DNA from: Castanea sativa | Lineage: Eukaryota > Streptophyta > Magnoliopsida > Fagales > Fagaceae | Assembly (NCBI RefSeq): GCF_040712315.1 | Contig: NC_134017.1 | Location: forward strand, 48,915,636 to 48,979,635 | Direction of reading: 5' to 3' | DNA: 64,000 nucleotides | Part shown: piece after piece, positions 1 to 11,806 of the stretch | Numbering within the stretch: position 1 is the first letter of the stretch | How the letters are laid out: the number at the start of each line of letters is the position of its first letter | Position numbers and translations under genes: made by a program | The notes under the pieces: generated by a model | Databases searched by the model: none | Told to the model about the DNA's origin: nothing | What the model saw: the letters and a program-made list of their open reading frames with translations, nothing else

Positions 1-123
1 CTGAATTATCCTTAAGTTTTTTCCCTCTAAAGTTGATGGGTATTTCTGAACCACATAAAAGTCTAATCCAAAAAAAGGAATCTTCTTATAAATATTATTG
101 ATAGATTAAATCAAAATTACAAA
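1..123. other. Left flank of RE1, no gene seen
   Basis: AT-rich unique-looking sequence. Its last five bases (119-123, ACAAA) are the left target-site duplication of RE1. Confidence 0.6.
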
Positions 124-937
124 TGTAGGGGTATTGGGCCCAATAGCATATGAAGGATGGCCCAACGAAGTATTTTGGGCTGGAAACCCAAAATCCGAAG
201 ACATCAAAATGGTCGTGGACTATTTACATATCCAAACACGTCCGAGGAGTAGATTTGTCCTCGGATTTCAAGGCCGAGGACATAGAAAGAGAAGTTTGGT
301 ATCCCTGGGTTATATTATAATGAGTCCTACAATTATGGGGATGCACGGTATACGTGGAGGGCGAGAGAAAGAACGGTGGAATGTCTAAAAATAAAGCTGC
401 TACCACCGCCCATACATTAAAAGCTCGTAGAATTGATACACCGATCGTATAGATGGAAGGATGGGACTCGAACATCGAGCTTGGAACTTGGTCCCTAATC
501 CTGCCAGTGGCTTTAGGGAAGAATGGATGGGACAAGTATCCAAAAAGGGGGATTGCAACCAGAAAAGTGGAAGGTGATGAAGGGAAAGGAAAGGATATAA
601 ATAGGAGGAAAGGCATACGAAGAAAAAGGGGGAACTTTTCTGAGTAAAAGAGATAGAGCCAATAGTAAATGATAATCAACACTTGTATCCAAACTTGAGA
701 AATATCATTAGAAACCATCCTCGGACACAATCCGAGGACGATTTCTCAGTCTTACTCTTTGCAAACGATTCTTTGTTCTGTTCTATTGGGCCCAAAGCCC
801 GTTCTTTTTGTAATTGTCTAAACCATCCTTGAAATCTAAATTACAAGCCCATCCTCTACAAATTCATTGTAAAGAAAGGTCTTTCAAGCCCATTTTTCTC
901 CCAGTCGTAGTTTGGGAACTTGAATTGTGTCCTTACA
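124..937 (+). repeat. RE1 5' LTR
   Basis: Starts TGTAGGGGTATTGGGCCC and ends GTGTCCTTACA; the PBS follows directly. It matches 10989-11801 over its whole length apart from a few small indels and substitutions, for example around 175-205 and 475-515. The TATA box lies near its middle. No gene is inferred inside it; the short reading frames here are incidental. Confidence 0.95.
596..603 (+). promoter_or_regulatory. LTR TATA box (RE1 5' LTR)
   Basis: TATAAATA in the context GGATATAAATAGGAGG. The same box is at 11459-11466 in the 3' LTR. It is the likely promoter of the sense genomic RNA. Confidence 0.7.
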
Positions 938-939
938 AT

Positions 940-957
940 TGGCGCCTGTACGTGGGG
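940..957 (+). promoter_or_regulatory. RE1 primer-binding site
   Basis: TGGCGCC lies two bases after the LTR end, as expected for pairing with a tRNA 3' end of the GGCGCCA type. The downstream part (TGTACGTGGGG) is less like the PBS of RE2 and RE3 (TGGCGCCGTCTGTGGGAA type), so bases may be missing here. Confidence 0.65.
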
Positions 958-986
958 ATTTAGTCTTTAAGGAAGTTTAGGACATC

Positions 987-2450
987 ATGGTAGGATCGGG
1001 ACCACAACGCAAAGGCGGAGTCCGTGGGCTCTCGGCCGTGAGGATCTCTCCTTGCATCCTCGATCACGGAGAGAACCGAGAGGAAGTGTACATACTACAC
1101 ATACCATCGAAGTGCAAGTCATTCGCAAGGAGGAAGCAGCTCCTTATGAAAGAAATGCCGGGGCCATGCGAAGGAGATTGACGGCCTAAAGAGGAGATTG
1201 CGCCACGAGAGGCGAAGGAGAACTCCTCCGACCTCGACCCTCTTCGGAAGGATCCGAGGATGACAATTACGGCAAAGATCCGTAACTCCCAGGTGAATAT
1301 GCCTCTTCCGAAGAAGACAATCTGCATGGGAGACGTGGCAGAGACTACCCCTGGGGCTTAGGAAATGACGCAATGGGAAGAGCATTGCACCAAATCTCCG
1401 AGTCACCCTTCGCGCGCAGATTGGAAGAAGGAAGGTTGCCTCGGCGCTTCACACAACCGGCCTTCACTCTTACAATGGTCGGACGGATCCCGTAGAGCAC
1501 GTAAGCCACTTCGCAGAATGGCATGCATTCCAGAATGAAACTTTGTTATGCAAGATTTTTCCTTCTAGCCTAGGGCCCGTAGCCATGAGATGGTTTGACG
1601 GCTTAAGGGCGAGCTCCATTGATTCTTTCAAAGAGCTTACTAGGGCATTTGGTTCTCGCTTTATCACGTGCAAGAGAGTTCCTCGTCCATTGGATTCTTT
1701 ACTATCCATGGCCATGAGGGAAGGGGAAACCCTGAAAACATATTCGGACCGGCATCGGGAAATGTTCAACGAAATTGACGGAGACTTCGACGATGTAGCA
1801 ATAAGGACCTTCAAGGTCGGCCTACCAACAGAAAGCATGACTGAGGAAATCCTTAACGAAGAAACACGTCGAAGCGTACGTCGATCGATGGATCGCATCG
1901 ACGAGTACAAAAGGGTTGAGGAAGATCGGCGAAGCGGGAAAGGGCAAGGCGAAGGTTATCCCACAAGAAATGAGGGATTTCGTCGGATCGATACAACAAC
2001 AATAGGCCTACGCGGGATTTTTCCAAAGGGTGCGTCCACATACCCCCACAGTGGTCAACACCGTCTTCAGTGGAGCCGGCAGAAGAATGTTGGAGAAAAT
2101 AAGGCATGAGCCTTTTTTCAAATGGCCAAATAAAATGGCAGGGGACCCTTCGAGACGCAACCAAAATCTCCACCGCCATTATCACTGGGAGAGAGGTCAT
2201 ACCACCGAGGACCTGTCGCACTTTGTGGAATCATCCGGAACAATTGGTTAAAGAGGGAAAGCGAAGCTTCGTACCAACCCAACGGGCGAGGAAACCAATC
2301 GGGAGTGGCAAACCACGACGGTCCTTCATCCAGACCTCCTCAGGCACTATCAACGTCATTTTTACTGGCACTGCAGTAGGGCTAGCTCGGCTTTCGTGGT
2401 AATGTCGCTTGCTCGAACATTGGCCGAGGAGTCACGGGATCAGCCAAGAG
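987..2450 (+). pseudogene. RE1 gag (capsid/nucleocapsid), frameshifted
   Basis: The product would form the cytoplasmic virus-like particle. The probable start is ATG 987 (MVGSGP), matching MVGSGP at 21947 in RE2. The retrotransposon-gag core is clear at 1480-1930, with FPSSLGPVAMRWFDGL, FKELTRAFGSRF, VPRPLDSLLSM and FKVGLP. Near 2160-2240 is a degenerate zinc knuckle of type C-x2-H-x4-H-x4-C, still legible as YHWERGHTTED; its first Cys reads as Arg and its last is lost to a frame change. At least three frames are needed to read through, so no intact Gag can be made. Confidence 0.85.
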
Positions 2451-2514
2451 GATCAAGGCAAGTATCCTGCCGATCCTAAGTTTCTCGAAGAGGACAAGAT
2501 GGGGACCATCCAGC

Positions 2515-2999
2515 CATGATGATGCCTTAGTGGTAACCCTCGAGTGGGAACTATGATGTAAAGAGGGTAATGGTTGATCAAGGTAGTGGTGCGGATATCA
2601 TGTACCTCGACCTATTTAGAGGCTTGAAGTTAAGAGTTGAAGATCTTATGCCATATGACTCACCCTTGATAAGCTTCGAAGGGAGAGCCTGTCGTTCCAA
2701 AGGGGACAGGGGCGCTCGTGCAATCGGAGTCGGAGGTAGTAGACGTAGATTTCATCGTGGTCGATGCCTACTCTCCCTATGCGGCTATTGTGGCGAGACC
2801 TTGGGCGCATGCGTTAGGGGCTGTTTCCTCAACCTTGCATGTCAAAATCAAATTTCATTCTCGAGATCGGGTGGTGGAGTTACTGGGAGTCGGGCCTGTG
2901 GCTCGACGGTGTGTCACGGCTGCATTCTCCGCGTCGACCGACCAGGACTCCCGTCCTCGGCTAACGGTGAAGCATAGCAATCAAAGTCTCTTCCCATAG
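2515..2999 (+). pseudogene. RE1 aspartic protease region, frameshifted
   Basis: The retropepsin-like segment reads MVDQGSGADIMYLDL near 2570, a DxGS-type active-site loop, and continues YDSPLISFEG. The rest, VDFIVVDAYSPYAAIVARPW to about 2960, lies in another frame from 2718. The protease would cut the Gag-Pol polyprotein. The active-site residues look intact, but the frame change near 2700 breaks the domain. Confidence 0.8.
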
Positions 3000-3900
3000 C
3001 CGAGGTAGATGAAGCAACGTGTGAAGAATTGGAGAAAATTATCATAGACAATGATCCACGAAAAGTTCTTCCGTTGGAGTTCAATTGCGCGGAAGAAGAC
3101 AGAGCCGATTTTATTTTTAAAGAAAAATATGGATGTATTTGCTTGGAACGCGTATGAGGCCCCGGGGTTGATCCGAACTTCATATGTCATCATTTAAGGG
3201 TCAATCCAAATGTAGTGCCGAGGAGGCAACCACCTCGGAGGTCCTCAAAGGAACATTCGGAAGCCGTCAAAGAGGAAGTGCTCAAACTCAAAGCGGCGGG
3301 GGCTATCAAAGAAGAGTGTTTTATCCCGAATGGTTAGCCCATACCGTGGTGGTGAAAAAGAAGAATGGGAAGTGGAGAGTATGTGTAGATTTCAGAGATT
3401 TAAACAAGGCTTGCCCAAAGGACTCATTCCCGATGCCTCGGATTGATCAACTGGTTGACGCCATCTTGTTGGACATCCTCGGATGAGTTTTCTTGATGCT
3501 TTCCAAGGTTATCACGAGATACCTTTAGCCGTCGAGGACCGGGAGAAGACAAGCATTCGTCACTCCTACGGAAATTATCATTATAAGGTAATGCCTTTTG
3601 GCTTGAAAAACGCAGGGCTACCTACCAAAGGATGATGACGAGGATGTTCGAGGCACGGCTAGGAAAAAATATTGAGGTATACGTGGACGATATGGTAGTA
3701 AAGAGTAAAGAAGTTTCGCACATACGGAAGATCTCGAGCAACACTTTTCGAAGCTAAGAGAGTATAAATTGCGGCTCAATGCCTCTAAATGCTCTTTCGG
3801 TGTGGGGTCGGGCAAGTTTCTAGGATATATGGTGACTCACCGAGGAATTGAAGTGAATCCCGCTCGGTGTTAAGGCAATAAGCAGCTTACACCCACCTCG
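3000..3900 (+). pseudogene. RE1 reverse transcriptase, frameshifted
   Basis: Clear RT core: VVVKKKNGKWRVCVDF and NKACPKDSFPMPRIDQLVDA at 3340-3465, FLDAFQGYHE at 3490-3520, and catalytic YVDD at 3680-3691 followed by MVVKSK. The frame changes near 3465, 3545, 3585 and 3618, mostly by one base in short repeated-base contexts. The protein would copy the element RNA into cDNA. No long frame survives, although catalytic residues are intact and few nonsense codons are seen. Confidence 0.88.
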
Positions 3901-4520
3901 GAATCCTAAAGAGGTGCAAAGACTAACGAGTATGTTGCTCTCAACCGATTTATATCTCGGTCCGCGGACGGATGCGGTGCCTTTCTTTCGGTTATTAAAT
4001 AAATGGAAGGGTTTTGAATGGACCGAGGAGTGTGCAAATGCCTTTCCAACGACTAAAGAATATCTCTCGCGACCACAGTTATGTCTCGACCGAGAGGTTG
4101 ATGAGATTCCGTTTGCATATATTGCGGTGGCTAAACATGCGTTAGTCCGGTTCTTATCCGAGATGACAATAACATCCGAGACCGGTGTACTTATGTAAGC
4201 AAATCTCGCATGAGGCCGAGCCGAGTTATTTGCCACCGGAAAAAGCTATCTTGGCGTGGTACATGCTACACGAAGACTTCCCCATTACTTCCTCATACGG
4301 TTGTTGTTCTTACACAACTCCCTCTCAAATCAATTTTGCGAAGTTGCGGATTATATGGGAAGAATTGCCAAAATGGGGAACTGTCCCTAGAGCTTTCGAT
4401 ATCAAGTATATGCCTCGCACCTACGCAAAGGCAGGTCATCGCGGACCTTGTGGCGAGTTTGCCGAGCCTTCGTTAGAAGACTATCAAGAAGGCATGGGTA
4501 AAAAATCGCAGGCATGATTT
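3900..4520 (+). pseudogene. RE1 RNase H domain attached to RT, broken
   Basis: FFRLLNKWKGFEWTEEC at 3984-4035, then IPFAYIAVAKHA near 4108-4140 and EAEPSYLPPEKAILA near 4212-4250. These match the RT-linked RNase H of RE2 (24970-25270) and RE3 (46030-46340). The domain would remove the RNA strand during reverse transcription. Several frame changes interrupt it. Confidence 0.75.
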
Positions 4521-4529
4521 CGTGTGAAG

Positions 4530-4975
4530 TGGCCTCCGTTATGGAAAGTCCATGTTGATGGAGCAAGCAAATCGAGAGGGGATCGAGGTATCGGATTAGT
4601 TTTGATATCCCTGTAGGGTATTACTTTTGAGAAATCCCCGAGATTAGGATTCTCGGCCACCAACAACGAGTATGAAGCGGTCCTCGCAGGGGATGAACAT
4701 GGTTCATAAAATGGGAGGAAAGGCGGCAAATGTTCTCGGACTCACTATTGGTGGTAGGCCAAGTAGAAGGGAAGCTAGAAGCAAGGGATTCCGGAATGCG
4801 AGAATACCTAACCCGAGTCGGTTTATGCAATCTAAATTTGAGTCTTTTCTACTATTGCATGTATCCAGATGTGGCAATACCCATGCCGACTCATTAGCCA
4901 CGCTCGCGACGTCCTCGGCACAAAGTCTACCACGAGTTATCCTCGTTGAAGATCCGTGAAGCCCACCGGGACGGA
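4530..4975 (+). pseudogene. RE1 second (archaeal-type) RNase H domain, broken
   Basis: Begins with the WKVHVDGASKS-like stretch near 4540-4570, then LGFSATNNEYEAV near 4640-4680, and ends CGNTHADSLATLATSSAQSLP near 4870-4930. A second RNase H between the RT-linked one and integrase is a recognised Tat-lineage trait. The domain is split by frame changes. Confidence 0.75.
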
Positions 4976-6249
4976 TGGTAACTCCACTCAAATTCTTCAA
5001 ATTAGGACGGGACCTAGTTGGATGGATCAAATAGTAACATTTCTCGAAATGACATCCTACCTGGAGAAAAAGTCAAGCGGATAAGGTTCAGAAAAGCCAC
5101 TCGTTCGGTTATCCGAGGACCAAAAATTGTACAAACGTTCCTTTTCGGGACCATATTTGCTATGCATACACCCCGAGGCAACAGAGCTACTTTTGGAAGA
5201 GCTACACGAAGGGATTTGCGGAAGTCACGGGAGGAAGGTCTTTAGCTCACGGGGCCCTTACTCGGGGCTATTGGTGGCCAAATATGCGAGAGAGAAGCGC
5301 AAGATTATGCAAAGAAATGTGACCAATGTCAAAGGTTCGCTCCAAACATACATCAACCGAGTGGAGTCCTAAATCCTCTATCTAGCCCATGGCCTTTTGC
5401 CCAAATGGGGCTTGGACATTATTGGACCCTTCCCCAAAGCAACGGGAAACCGACGGTGGCTTCTCGTGGGAACGATTACTTTACCAAATGGGTTGAAGCC
5501 GAGCCATTATCAAACATCGAGACACGGAAGCAAAAAAGTTTGTATGGAAGAATATCGTTACCAGTGTCGGCATCCCTCATACTCTCATTTCGGATAACGG
5601 TTTACAATTTGATAGCAAAGCCTTTCGGAAATACTGGCTGTGATCTGGCATTACGAATAGATATTCCACTCCGGCTTATCCCCAAGGAAATGGGCAAGCC
5701 GAAGTCAGCTCAACAAAGTAATAAGTGAGCGGACTCAAAAAGAGGTTGGGTAACGCCAAGGGGAGGTGGGTGGAAGAAGCTGCCACATGTCTTGTGGACG
5801 TATAGAACTACACCACGAAGATCCACAGTGAAACACCCTTCGCCATGACTTATGGAGCCGAGGCAAGAATCCCCTTAGAACCGGGTTCCCAACTCGAAGA
5901 AAAGCTCCTTTATTTCGGATAGCAATGATGATCTATTAATGAGAAACTTAGACTTAGTTGAGGAACAGCGAGAAAGCGCCATGGTTCAACTAGCTTATTA
6001 TCAACATAAGCTCAAGCAGTGGATATGATTCTCATGTGAAACTTCGACCTCTTGGACTGTGTGACTTAGTATTAAGGAAAGTTTCGGGCACGATGAAGAA
6101 TCCTCATGGGGAAAATTGGGGCCCAACCGGGAAGGACCTTATCGTATTACTTCGGTCGTAGAATAGGGGCCTACAATCCGGAAGATTTGGACGAGAATGT
6201 TGTACAACGTCCCCGGAATGTAAATAATCTACGAAGGTACTATTACTAA
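4976..6249 (+). pseudogene. RE1 integrase, frameshifted
   Basis: The N-terminal zinc-binding region includes ELHEGICGSHG near 5200 and a CDQCQRF-type segment near 5320. The catalytic core shows LDIIGPFPKATGNRRW near 5410-5455, YFTKWVEAEPL near 5480-5510, the SDNGLQF-type second Asp region near 5590 and NGQAE near 5690 with the third acidic residue. The C-terminus, DLDENV...NVNNLR, stops just after 6240. Frames shift repeatedly. The enzyme would insert the cDNA with the 5-bp duplication seen at the element ends. Confidence 0.85.
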
Positions 6250-6299
6250 ATAAGTGGCACTTCGGCCGTTCTTTGTTGTAAACTACATTATATTCGTTA

Positions 6300-7590
6300 T
6301 CTTCATTCGTCTAAGTATCAAGCTGAAACTTGGTATGCCCTGGATCCTCGGACCACATACCTCGTCTAAATTGATATTCTTTACTAAGTGTTAAACAGAA
6401 CCTAAGTTACGTCCGGTCCTCGGATCATCTACTTTGGGAAAATTAACACTTTAAATTTATTCATCTAAGTATCAAGCTGAAACTTGGTATCTGGATCCTC
6501 GGACCACATACCTCGTCTAAATTGATATTCTTTACTAAGTGTTAAACGAACTCCAAGTTACGTCCGTCCCCTGATCATCTACTTTGGGAAAATTAACATT
6601 TTAAATTTATTCAACTAAGTGTCAAGTCTGAAACTTGGTATGCCTGGATCCTCGGACCACATACCTCGTCCTAAATTGATATTCTTTACTAAGTGTTAAA
6701 CAGAACCTAAGTTACGTCTGGTCCTCGGATCATCTACTTTGGGAAAATTAACATTTTTAAATTTATTCATGTAAGTATCAAGTTTAAACTTGGTATGCCG
6801 GATCCTCGGACCACATACCTCGTCTAAATTGATATTCTTTACTAAGTGTTAAACAGAACCTAAGTTACGTCTGGTCCTCGGATCATCTACTTTGGGAAAA
6901 TTAACACTTTAAATTTATTCATCTAAGTATCAAACTGAAACTTGGTATGCCTGGATCCTCGGACCACATACCTCGTCTAAATTGATATTCTTTACTAAGT
7001 GTTAAATAACCTAAGTTACGTCCGGTCCTCGGATCATCTACTTTGGGAAAATTAACACTTTAAATTTATTCATCTAAGTATCAAGCTGAAACTTGGTATG
7101 CCTTCGGATCCTCGGACCACATACCTCGTCTAAATTGATATTCTTTACTAAGTGTTAAACAACCTAAGTTACGTCTGGTCCTCGATCATCTACTTTGGGA
7201 AAATTAACATTTTTAAATTTATTCATCTAAGTGTCAAGCTGAAACTTGGTATGCTGGATCCTCGGACCACATACCTCGTCTAAATTGATATTCTTTACTA
7301 AGTGTTAAAAGGTAACCTAAGTTACGTCGGTCCTCTGATCATCTACTTTGGGAAAATTAACATTTTTAAATTTATTCATCTAAGTGTCAAGCCGAAACTT
7401 GGTATGCCTGGATCCTCGACCACATACCTCGTCTAAATTGATATTCTTTACTAAGTGTTAAAACGTAACCTAAGTTACGTCCGGTCCTGGATCATCTACT
7501 TTGGGAAAATTAACATTTTTAAATTTATTCATCTAAGTGTCAAGCTGAAACTTGGTATGCCTCGATCCTCGGATCAATTACTCGATCCTC
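6300..7590 (+). repeat. RE1 tandem repeat, ~152-bp dimeric units, about 8.4 copies
   Basis: The phrase CTAAGTATCAAG recurs at about 6311, 6465, 6615, 6771, 6923, 7074, 7227, 7380 and 7533. Spacing varies from 150 to 156. Each unit is two related halves, one holding CTTGGTATGCCTGGATCC and one CCTAAGTTACGTC. The halves resemble each other and the 81-bp repeats of RE2. The block lies between integrase and the antisense gene, where Tat elements are known to carry variable tandem repeats. Length differences come from 1-4-bp gaps, often at CCTGG or CTCGG. Confidence 0.95.
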
Positions 7591-7780
7591 CTGGAGTATC
7601 AAATTTCAATTCAAGTTGTTGCTAGTAACTTTGGTAAAAGACAAGAAGATGATATTTATGGAATGATATGATCAGCATAAAAACAAAAAAAATATATGTA
7701 TAAGAATCATCTAAAAAAAAACATTCATTCTTGTATTAAATTCCAAAAAAGTACTTTTGCACCTATACTTAGGTATTACA
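7591..7780. other. RE1 spacer between tandem repeat and antisense gene
   Basis: AT-rich, low-complexity sequence. Nothing recognisable. Confidence 0.5.
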
Positions 7781-10433
7781 CTTGGAGACAAAATAAAAAT
7801 AAAGAAAGGAAAGACAACAAGCAAGTCACTGTTTCAGCTTAATCTTCAGAGGGCCTTTGGAGTCTTGAGGAGATGGAAGCTGAGCCGAGGACTCAACGGC
7901 AATTCCTTTGCCTTTGGGATCATCTATCAAGGTTATTGGGTTAGCTTGATCACCCAACTCATCCTTTGAAGATTCCGAAGATCACTTGAAGGCTGTACGT
8001 CTTCAATTGCCTTTTCTTGTGCAGGGGTCAAGTTGTTCGGGGCATCTTCGGGAAGAGTTCGAGTCTTCGCCAAATCACCCCCCTTATCCTCGGATGATCC
8101 CCGGGCAGCTTCTTGTGCAAAGTGTCGGGAATGGAAGAAGCGCGAATTGCGGGAGGATAGTAGACACTCTCTCGCTTTCCAAAGAGTGGAAGAGGCATCA
8201 ACCCCAGCCTTGGGGAAAGTGCCTCATTCCACACTTGGAGGCGAGGTGCCTACATACCTCGGGAACTCCGAGCCTTGAAGGTTTCGGTGACCTCCTTCAC
8301 GCCTATATCATAACCGTCTTGTTCGGCTTGGTCCCTCGAGTTCTCGGCCTCTTCCCTTGCTTTCTCGGCCTTTTTCTTCTCCTCAATGGCTTCTTCTTTG
8401 CCCTTGATGGCTTCTTCTTTGGCCTCTCGTACTCGTGCATCTTTCTTAAGATCCTCTACGAGCCTTCGTGCTACTCAAGAGGTTATCCTCCGCCTTGGCG
8501 AAGCATTAGCAATCGATCCTCGGCCGTTTAGTCGTCGTTTTCAGATCAGCCTCTAAGCCCGCCTTGGCACTCTCAACCTTAGCCAATTTTGCTGTGACCT
8601 CCTGCAGTTTCTTCCAGAAGGTCCGAGATCTTTTGAGCGCTTCACGCCCGGACTCCTCGGCCCTCAGAGACTTATAGGAATTAATGGCAATCTCTTCCGC
8701 CATATGGGCAGATTGAACGGCCTACAAACAAAACATATAAACCTTAGACGTATAAATATATATAGGAAATAAAAACAAAAGTCAAGGTTTTAGAGAAAAC
8801 TCACCATTGCAAGCTCCTTCTTCAAAGTCATGAAGACGGTGTGGTCCCTTTCTCTCGGCTCAATCATATCCTCGGGGAGTAACAAAGTGCTTGCTCCAAA
8901 GCACCGCGACGCATGCCGCTGTCCCTTCATCGGAATTTCTAATGGACGCATCCACGGTAATGACCTCATCGTCCATAGAAAGGTCGGGAAGCCATACGGG
9001 GGCGCGTACGACCGCCCGTTGGTCGGTTCTTCTTCCGACCTATTCCCGTATGGTGCGGGCTTGCTTTGCACCCTTTCAACCTCGGGCTCCTTGGATACGA
9101 ACCCTTTCCTACCTCCACAACTTCCTTCCCTTTCGGCTGATCCCTTTTTCTTTGAGATCAGCTATGTTGGCACGTTGAGTTTGGGAGGATGGAGGGAGGA
9201 GGAGGAAGCCTAGCTTCGGGGCGTTTGTCAGCACTTTTCTTGAGTCCGAGGGCGCACCTCTTTGGAGGTTCTTGGACTCTAGTGGTCCTTGCCGCCCTCA
9301 AGGACATCTTTCAGCTGGGTTTAATCTTTCGTTGAATGCCCATAACGTCAAGTTCTTCGAGTAAACCTTTGAGATTCGGGTAGAAGTGCCGAGGATGGAA
9401 GCCGAGTCTTCGTGAGAGAGTTGATTAAAAACCTCGAACTCGTCCTCTCGGAATCTCGGTACGTCAACTTCTTCTTCTTCTTCTTCTTCCTTTACAAGAA
9501 GGTAGGAAGATGCTTCACCGAGAGGTTAAAATTGTGGAGAAAGGAACCGTGGGAATCCCAACCGGAACAAATGGTGGCGGTTGGATTGGTTGGGTGACCA
9601 AGGTACCTTGAGGAATGGTAGTCCCCCCGGTAGCAAAAACCCTCCACAAAGAACGCTAATCCGAGGAAGACGAGGATCGCGGGCTTTAATCACGCACTTC
9701 GGCGCCTGAAAGGCTTTTGATATTGGAGTGTAGCCGAGGATCGATGAGCCGCACGGAGTTGACCGTCTGTGCACGAAGATCTCGGCTTGTAGGATCCTAT
9801 CCAATCGCCCGAAATCCACAAGGTTAGGATGACGATCCGCGTGTGGATCCGGGGGAGAGTTGTCCAAGTAAAAGTGGGTAAGAGTAAGTAAAAAGACGAA
9901 AGATAAAAGTATGTAAAAGAAACTTCACCCGGAGTCCCTTCCCTTGTCGGACAGGGGAGGCCGTCGTGCCAATTTCCCGATATGATCGGGAAGTCATTTT
10001 TAGGCCCTTATTTGATTCAGCAGACATTGAATTAGCGACTTCGGGTGTCTAGACTTTAGGTAATATTCATCTTTTTTGCTTAGGTGATGGAGGTTATAAA
10101 CCCAGCTTCACGTCGTGGTGAGTGAGCCCTAGGTTCATCTTCTCATTTAAAGCGTCATGGAACCTAAGATCCTAAAGACATTTGGGGCACACCGGGTGGG
10201 AGCCAACCTAAAAGCCCTAAGATAATCCCTAGTCACCAGTTCCCATGGGGATTTTCATTCCCCCTTCGATGAACGCAATCATCGGGGATTACAACTTCCC
10301 CCGTTTTTCTTTTTGTATAAAACTCTTCCTCGTTACGGTACCTAATGGATACATCCGAGGGAATTTTGTACTTAACCTTAAAGCTGTTCTATTTTTTCGT
10401 TTGAATCCACCAGGTGGACGCAAATCTACCCAT
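7780..10433 (-). pseudogene. RE1 antisense gene (two-intron extra ORF), frameshifted
   Basis: Function unknown; homologous to the antisense genes of RE2 and RE3. The start ATG is at 10433 (MGRFA). Exon 1 reads KIPSDVSIRYRNEEEFY, IPMIAFIEGGMKIP and the ESNKGLK...GNWHDG-like stretch. A phase-1 donor GTGAAG lies at 9928; the matching acceptor near 9864 reads GG instead of AG. Exon 2 has RILQAEIFVH near 9790 and ends LLLPEDM...KKELAM. Intron B is 8722-8804 (GTGAGT...GTAG, 83 nt, phase 0). Exon 3 starts AVQSAHMAEEIA and continues as Lys/Glu-rich coiled coil with QDGYDIGV and VYYPPAI. Exons contain several frame changes. The left end is approximate. Confidence 0.75.
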
Positions 10434-10568
10434 TCTTTTTGAAAAAGGCGGGGTGTGGAGAAAAAATAACTATGCCGAGGATGAAAGACACGGTGAAAAA
10501 GAGAAGATGGGAAAGAAAAGAAACAAAAGAAACAAAAAAGGCGATAAGGAGGGGCAGAGTATTGAAGA

Positions 10569-10711
10569 ACTTACTTTTAAAAAGGAAGAAAGCACGGTCA
10601 CCTCTGACAGTGGTACTTGATAGACAGAGAGAGTACGGGGAGATGAAAAGTGTGGCAGTACGTTATGAGGTTTCGTAGTGTGAAGAATTTTGAAGAAAAT
10701 TAGTATTTATA
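10569..10711 (-). promoter_or_regulatory. Putative antisense promoter and leader donor in RE1
   Basis: On the minus strand TATAAATA (10704-10711) precedes a GTAAGT donor (10569-10574) by about 130 nt, ahead of the antisense ATG at 10433. The same arrangement occurs in RE2 and RE3. I infer a minus-strand transcription start near 10675. The acceptor of a leader intron is not assigned. Confidence 0.5.
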
Positions 10712-10973
10712 TGTCGAAGATGTTTTAAAGCGGGCGAATTCCCGCCTCAACCCAAGAATCGCTCTCGACCGTTGGATATGTGTCATATTAATGAAACGTG
10801 GGGGACATAGAAGCGCCAACAATCAATTCGGGGGCGTTTCGCATACCGAAGCATTGGGAACACGCGATGGGTGATTCGAAGTTATCTCGTCAACAATGTT
10901 GCCAAAAGTCTCAGGTAACAAAATGTCTTTTAAGTCGAGATTCTATTTTTCTCCCGAGGTGAAAAAATAAAGA

Positions 10974-10988
10974 AACTCGAGGGGCTAT
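10974..10988 (+). promoter_or_regulatory. RE1 polypurine tract region
   Basis: AACTCGAGGGGCTAT lies directly before the 3' LTR. It is the expected plus-strand priming site and resembles CAAGGGGGGGCTAT in RE3. Confidence 0.6.
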
Positions 10989-11801
10989 TGTAGGGGTATT
11001 GGGCCCAATAGCATATGAAGGATGGCCCAACGAAGTATTTTTGGGCTGGAAACCCAATTCCAAAGACATCAAAATTATCGTGGACTATTTACATATCCAA
11101 ACACGTCCGAGGAGTAGATTTGTCCTCGGATTTCAAGGCCGAGGACATAGAAAGAGAAGTTTGGTATCCCTGGGTTATATTATAATGAGTCCTACAATTA
11201 TGGGGATGCACGGTATACGTGGAGGGCGAGAGAAAGAACGGTGGAATGTCTAAAAATAAAGCTGCTACCACCGCCCATACATTAAAAGCTCTGTAAATTG
11301 ATACATCGATCGTATAGACGGAAGGATGGGACCTGAACATCGAGCTTGGAACTTGGTCCCTAATCCCAGCGGGCTTTAGGGAAGAATGGATGGGACAAGT
11401 ATCCAAAAAGGGGGATTGCAACCAGAAAAGTGGAAGGTGATGAAGGGAAAGGAAAGGATATAAATAGGAGGAAAGGCATACGAAGAAAAAGGGGGAACTT
11501 TTCTGAGTAAAAGAGATAGAGCCAATAGTAAATGATAATCAACACTTGTATCCAAACTTGAGAAATATCATTAGAAACCATCCTCGGACACAATCCGAGG
11601 ACGATTTCTCAGTCTTACTCTTTGCAAACGATTCTTTGTTTCGTTTCTATTGGGCCCAAAGCCCGTTCTTTTTGTAATTGTCTAAACCATCCTTGAAATC
11701 TAAATTACAAGCCCATCCTCTACAAATTCATTGTAAAGAAAGGTCTTTCAAGCCCATTTTTCTCCCAGTCGTAGTTTGGGAACTTGAATTGTGTCCTTAC
11801 A
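10989..11801 (+). repeat. RE1 3' LTR
   Basis: Same sequence as 124-937 with small differences. Followed by the right TSD ACAAA (11802-11806). Confidence 0.95.
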
Positions 11802-11806
11802 ACAAA

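Larger units (their letters stand above)
124..11801 (+). mobile_element. RE1: full-length Tat-lineage (Retand-like) Ty3/gypsy LTR retrotransposon, non-functional
   Basis: Two near-identical ~813-bp LTRs (TGT...ACA ends) bound a ~10-kb interior and are flanked by a perfect 5-bp duplication, ACAAA at 119-123 and 11802-11806. The order is LTR, PBS, gag, PR, RT, RNase H, aRH, IN, tandem repeat, antisense gene, PPT, LTR. The RT motif NKACPKDSFP, the second RNase H and the antisense gene place it in the Tat lineage. By eye the LTRs differ at only a few percent of positions, which suggests recent insertion, yet the coding region changes frame many times. That mismatch is treated as a finding. Confidence 0.95.

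Noticed and set aside
224..730. Minus-strand 168-codon frame in the RE1 5' LTR
   Set aside because: The 3' LTR copy is broken by small differences, and LTRs of this type do not encode proteins.
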